From: Bryobacterales bacterium | Lineage (GTDB): Bacteria > Acidobacteriota > Terriglobia > Bryobacterales > Bryobacteraceae | Length of the DNA stretch: 41,478 bases | Assembly (NCBI GenBank): GCA_020847975.1 | Contig: JADLBD010000025.1 | Span: 1-41,478 of the forward strand | Direction: 5' to 3' | Shown: piece after piece, positions 41,011 to 41,478 of the stretch | Layout of the letters: each line of letters starts with the position of its first letter | How positions within the stretch are numbered: position 1 is the stretch's first letter | Made by a program: the position numbers and the translations under genes | The notes under the pieces: generated by a model | What the model was told of the DNA's origin: nothing | The model's database searches: none | The model's input: the letters and a program-made list of their open reading frames with translations, nothing else

Positions 41011-41042
41011 CATGCAACAATCCAACCAGAAAGGATTGCATG
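41011..41042 (+). promoter_or_regulatory. hairpin covering the start of the last gene
   Basis: CATGCAA (41011-41017) pairs with TTGCATG (41036-41042), and TCC (41021-41023) with GGA (41033-41035), leaving a 3-base bulge and a 9-base loop. The start codon ATG and part of AAGGA are inside the stem. Confidence 0.55.
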
Positions 41043-41478
41043 CGCACTATGGATACCGAAACCACCAACATCCAAACCCCAGCAACGGATAACCTCCCAA
41101 CCGATCAACCCGCCGCCGTCGAGACCCCATCGGATGAGCCGTCCGCCGACCAACCGTCCACCGGCGAAACCACCACCGGCCCCACCCCCAAAAAACTCTC
41201 CCGCGCCGAAGCCTCCCGCATCAACGGCGCAAAATCCCGCGGTCCCGTCACCCCCGAGGGCAAAGCCCGCTCCTCCCAGAACGCACTCAAACACGGCCTC
41301 GCCTCCCGCGCCGTCGTCCTCTTCAACGAATCTCACGAGGAATACGACGCTCTCCTCCTCGAATACCGCACCCTCTACAAGCCCATGGACCAGTACGAGG
41401 CCGACCGCGTCACCGACATCGTCAACGCCCGCTGGCGCATTCGCCGCATCCAGCGCTTCGAAACCGCCGTCATCGACC
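41040..41478 (+). CDS. partial gene of a Solibacter-type paralogous family
   Basis: The frame from ATG at 41040 is open to the window end (146 codons). A T/P/D-rich N-terminus is followed by SRAEASRINGAKSRGPVTPE, GKARSSQNALKHGLASRAVV and RTLYKPMDQYEADRVTDIVN, with WRIRRIQRFETAVID at the end. I recognise the pattern SRGPVTPEGKARSSQNALKHG from uncharacterised proteins that I recall as frequent in acidobacterial genomes. The function is unknown. AAGGA at 41031-41035 precedes the ATG by four bases. A second ATG lies three codons later. The C-terminal part is outside the window. Confidence 0.75.
   Translation, partial: MRTMDTETTNIQTPATDNLPTDQPAAVETPSDEPSADQPSTGETTTGPTPKKLSRAEASRINGAKSRGPVTPEGKARSSQNALKHGLASRAVVLFNESHEEYDALLLEYRTLYKPMDQYEADRVTDIVNARWRIRRIQRFETAVID

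Noticed and set aside
1..41478. CRISPR arrays and tRNA genes
   Set aside because: No regularly spaced repeats of 25-40 bases and no tRNA TPsiC-arm plus acceptor pattern were found by reading.

Overview
The window looks like part of an acidobacterial chromosome, most likely the Bryobacter/Solibacter group. This is inferred from high GC, many Tat-signal secreted sugar enzymes, a membrane-anchored TolB-type propeller with an acidobacterial N-terminal domain, and a C-terminal partial gene of a type I associate with Solibacter. No rRNA, tRNA or CRISPR array was seen.

Layout. (1) 1-5.9 kb: a secreted protein, rpsU (bS21) behind a shared terminator, then a tight leftward operon of an LsrG-like monooxygenase-fold protein, an iron alcohol dehydrogenase, a short-chain dehydrogenase and a sodium:solute symporter, then a small secreted protein. 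(2) 6.0-12.3 kb: a rightward TolB-like propeller protein, then larC-metG-tatD joined by ATGA overlaps. (3) 12.28-13.07 kb: a 756-bp segment flanked by 32-bp direct repeats copied from the 3' end of ggt, holding three tiny overlapping ORFs. (4) 13.0-24.2 kb: one long leftward operon: ROK regulator, DHDPS-type aldolase, 3-hydroxyacyl-CoA-dehydrogenase-type oxidoreductase, enolase-superfamily enzyme, Tat TIM-barrel protein, second enolase-superfamily enzyme, GH38-like protein, a small ORF and a gamma-glutamyltransferase-like protein. A divergent GH109-type glycosidase is read rightward from a near-consensus promoter. Together they suggest glycan cleavage followed by non-phosphorylative sugar-acid breakdown (dehydration, then aldol cleavage) under ROK control.

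(5) 26-40 kb is accessory DNA with features of a defence island. It has a TIR-domain protein and a three-gene ATGA-linked operon: a DUF6361-like protein, a protein with two HKD (phospholipase D) motifs, and a 1164-residue SNF2-like DEAH helicase. Convergent to it is a four-gene operon of a ribbon-helix-helix protein, a GNAT-like protein, an Xre regulator and an ImmA/IrrE metallopeptidase. Next come gene relics (NurA-like, HepT, TniQ-like), an apparently intact BrnT/CopG toxin-antitoxin pair behind a perfect palindrome, and a relic of an unrecognised gene. (6) 41.0 kb to the end: a partial gene whose start codon and ribosome site lie inside a hairpin.

The best candidate for an undescribed system is the 27.3-37.0 kb block: DUF6361-like/PLD/helicase preceded by 11-bp iterons and facing the RHH-GNAT-Xre-ImmA operon. 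All family calls were made by eye from motifs; no database search was run.
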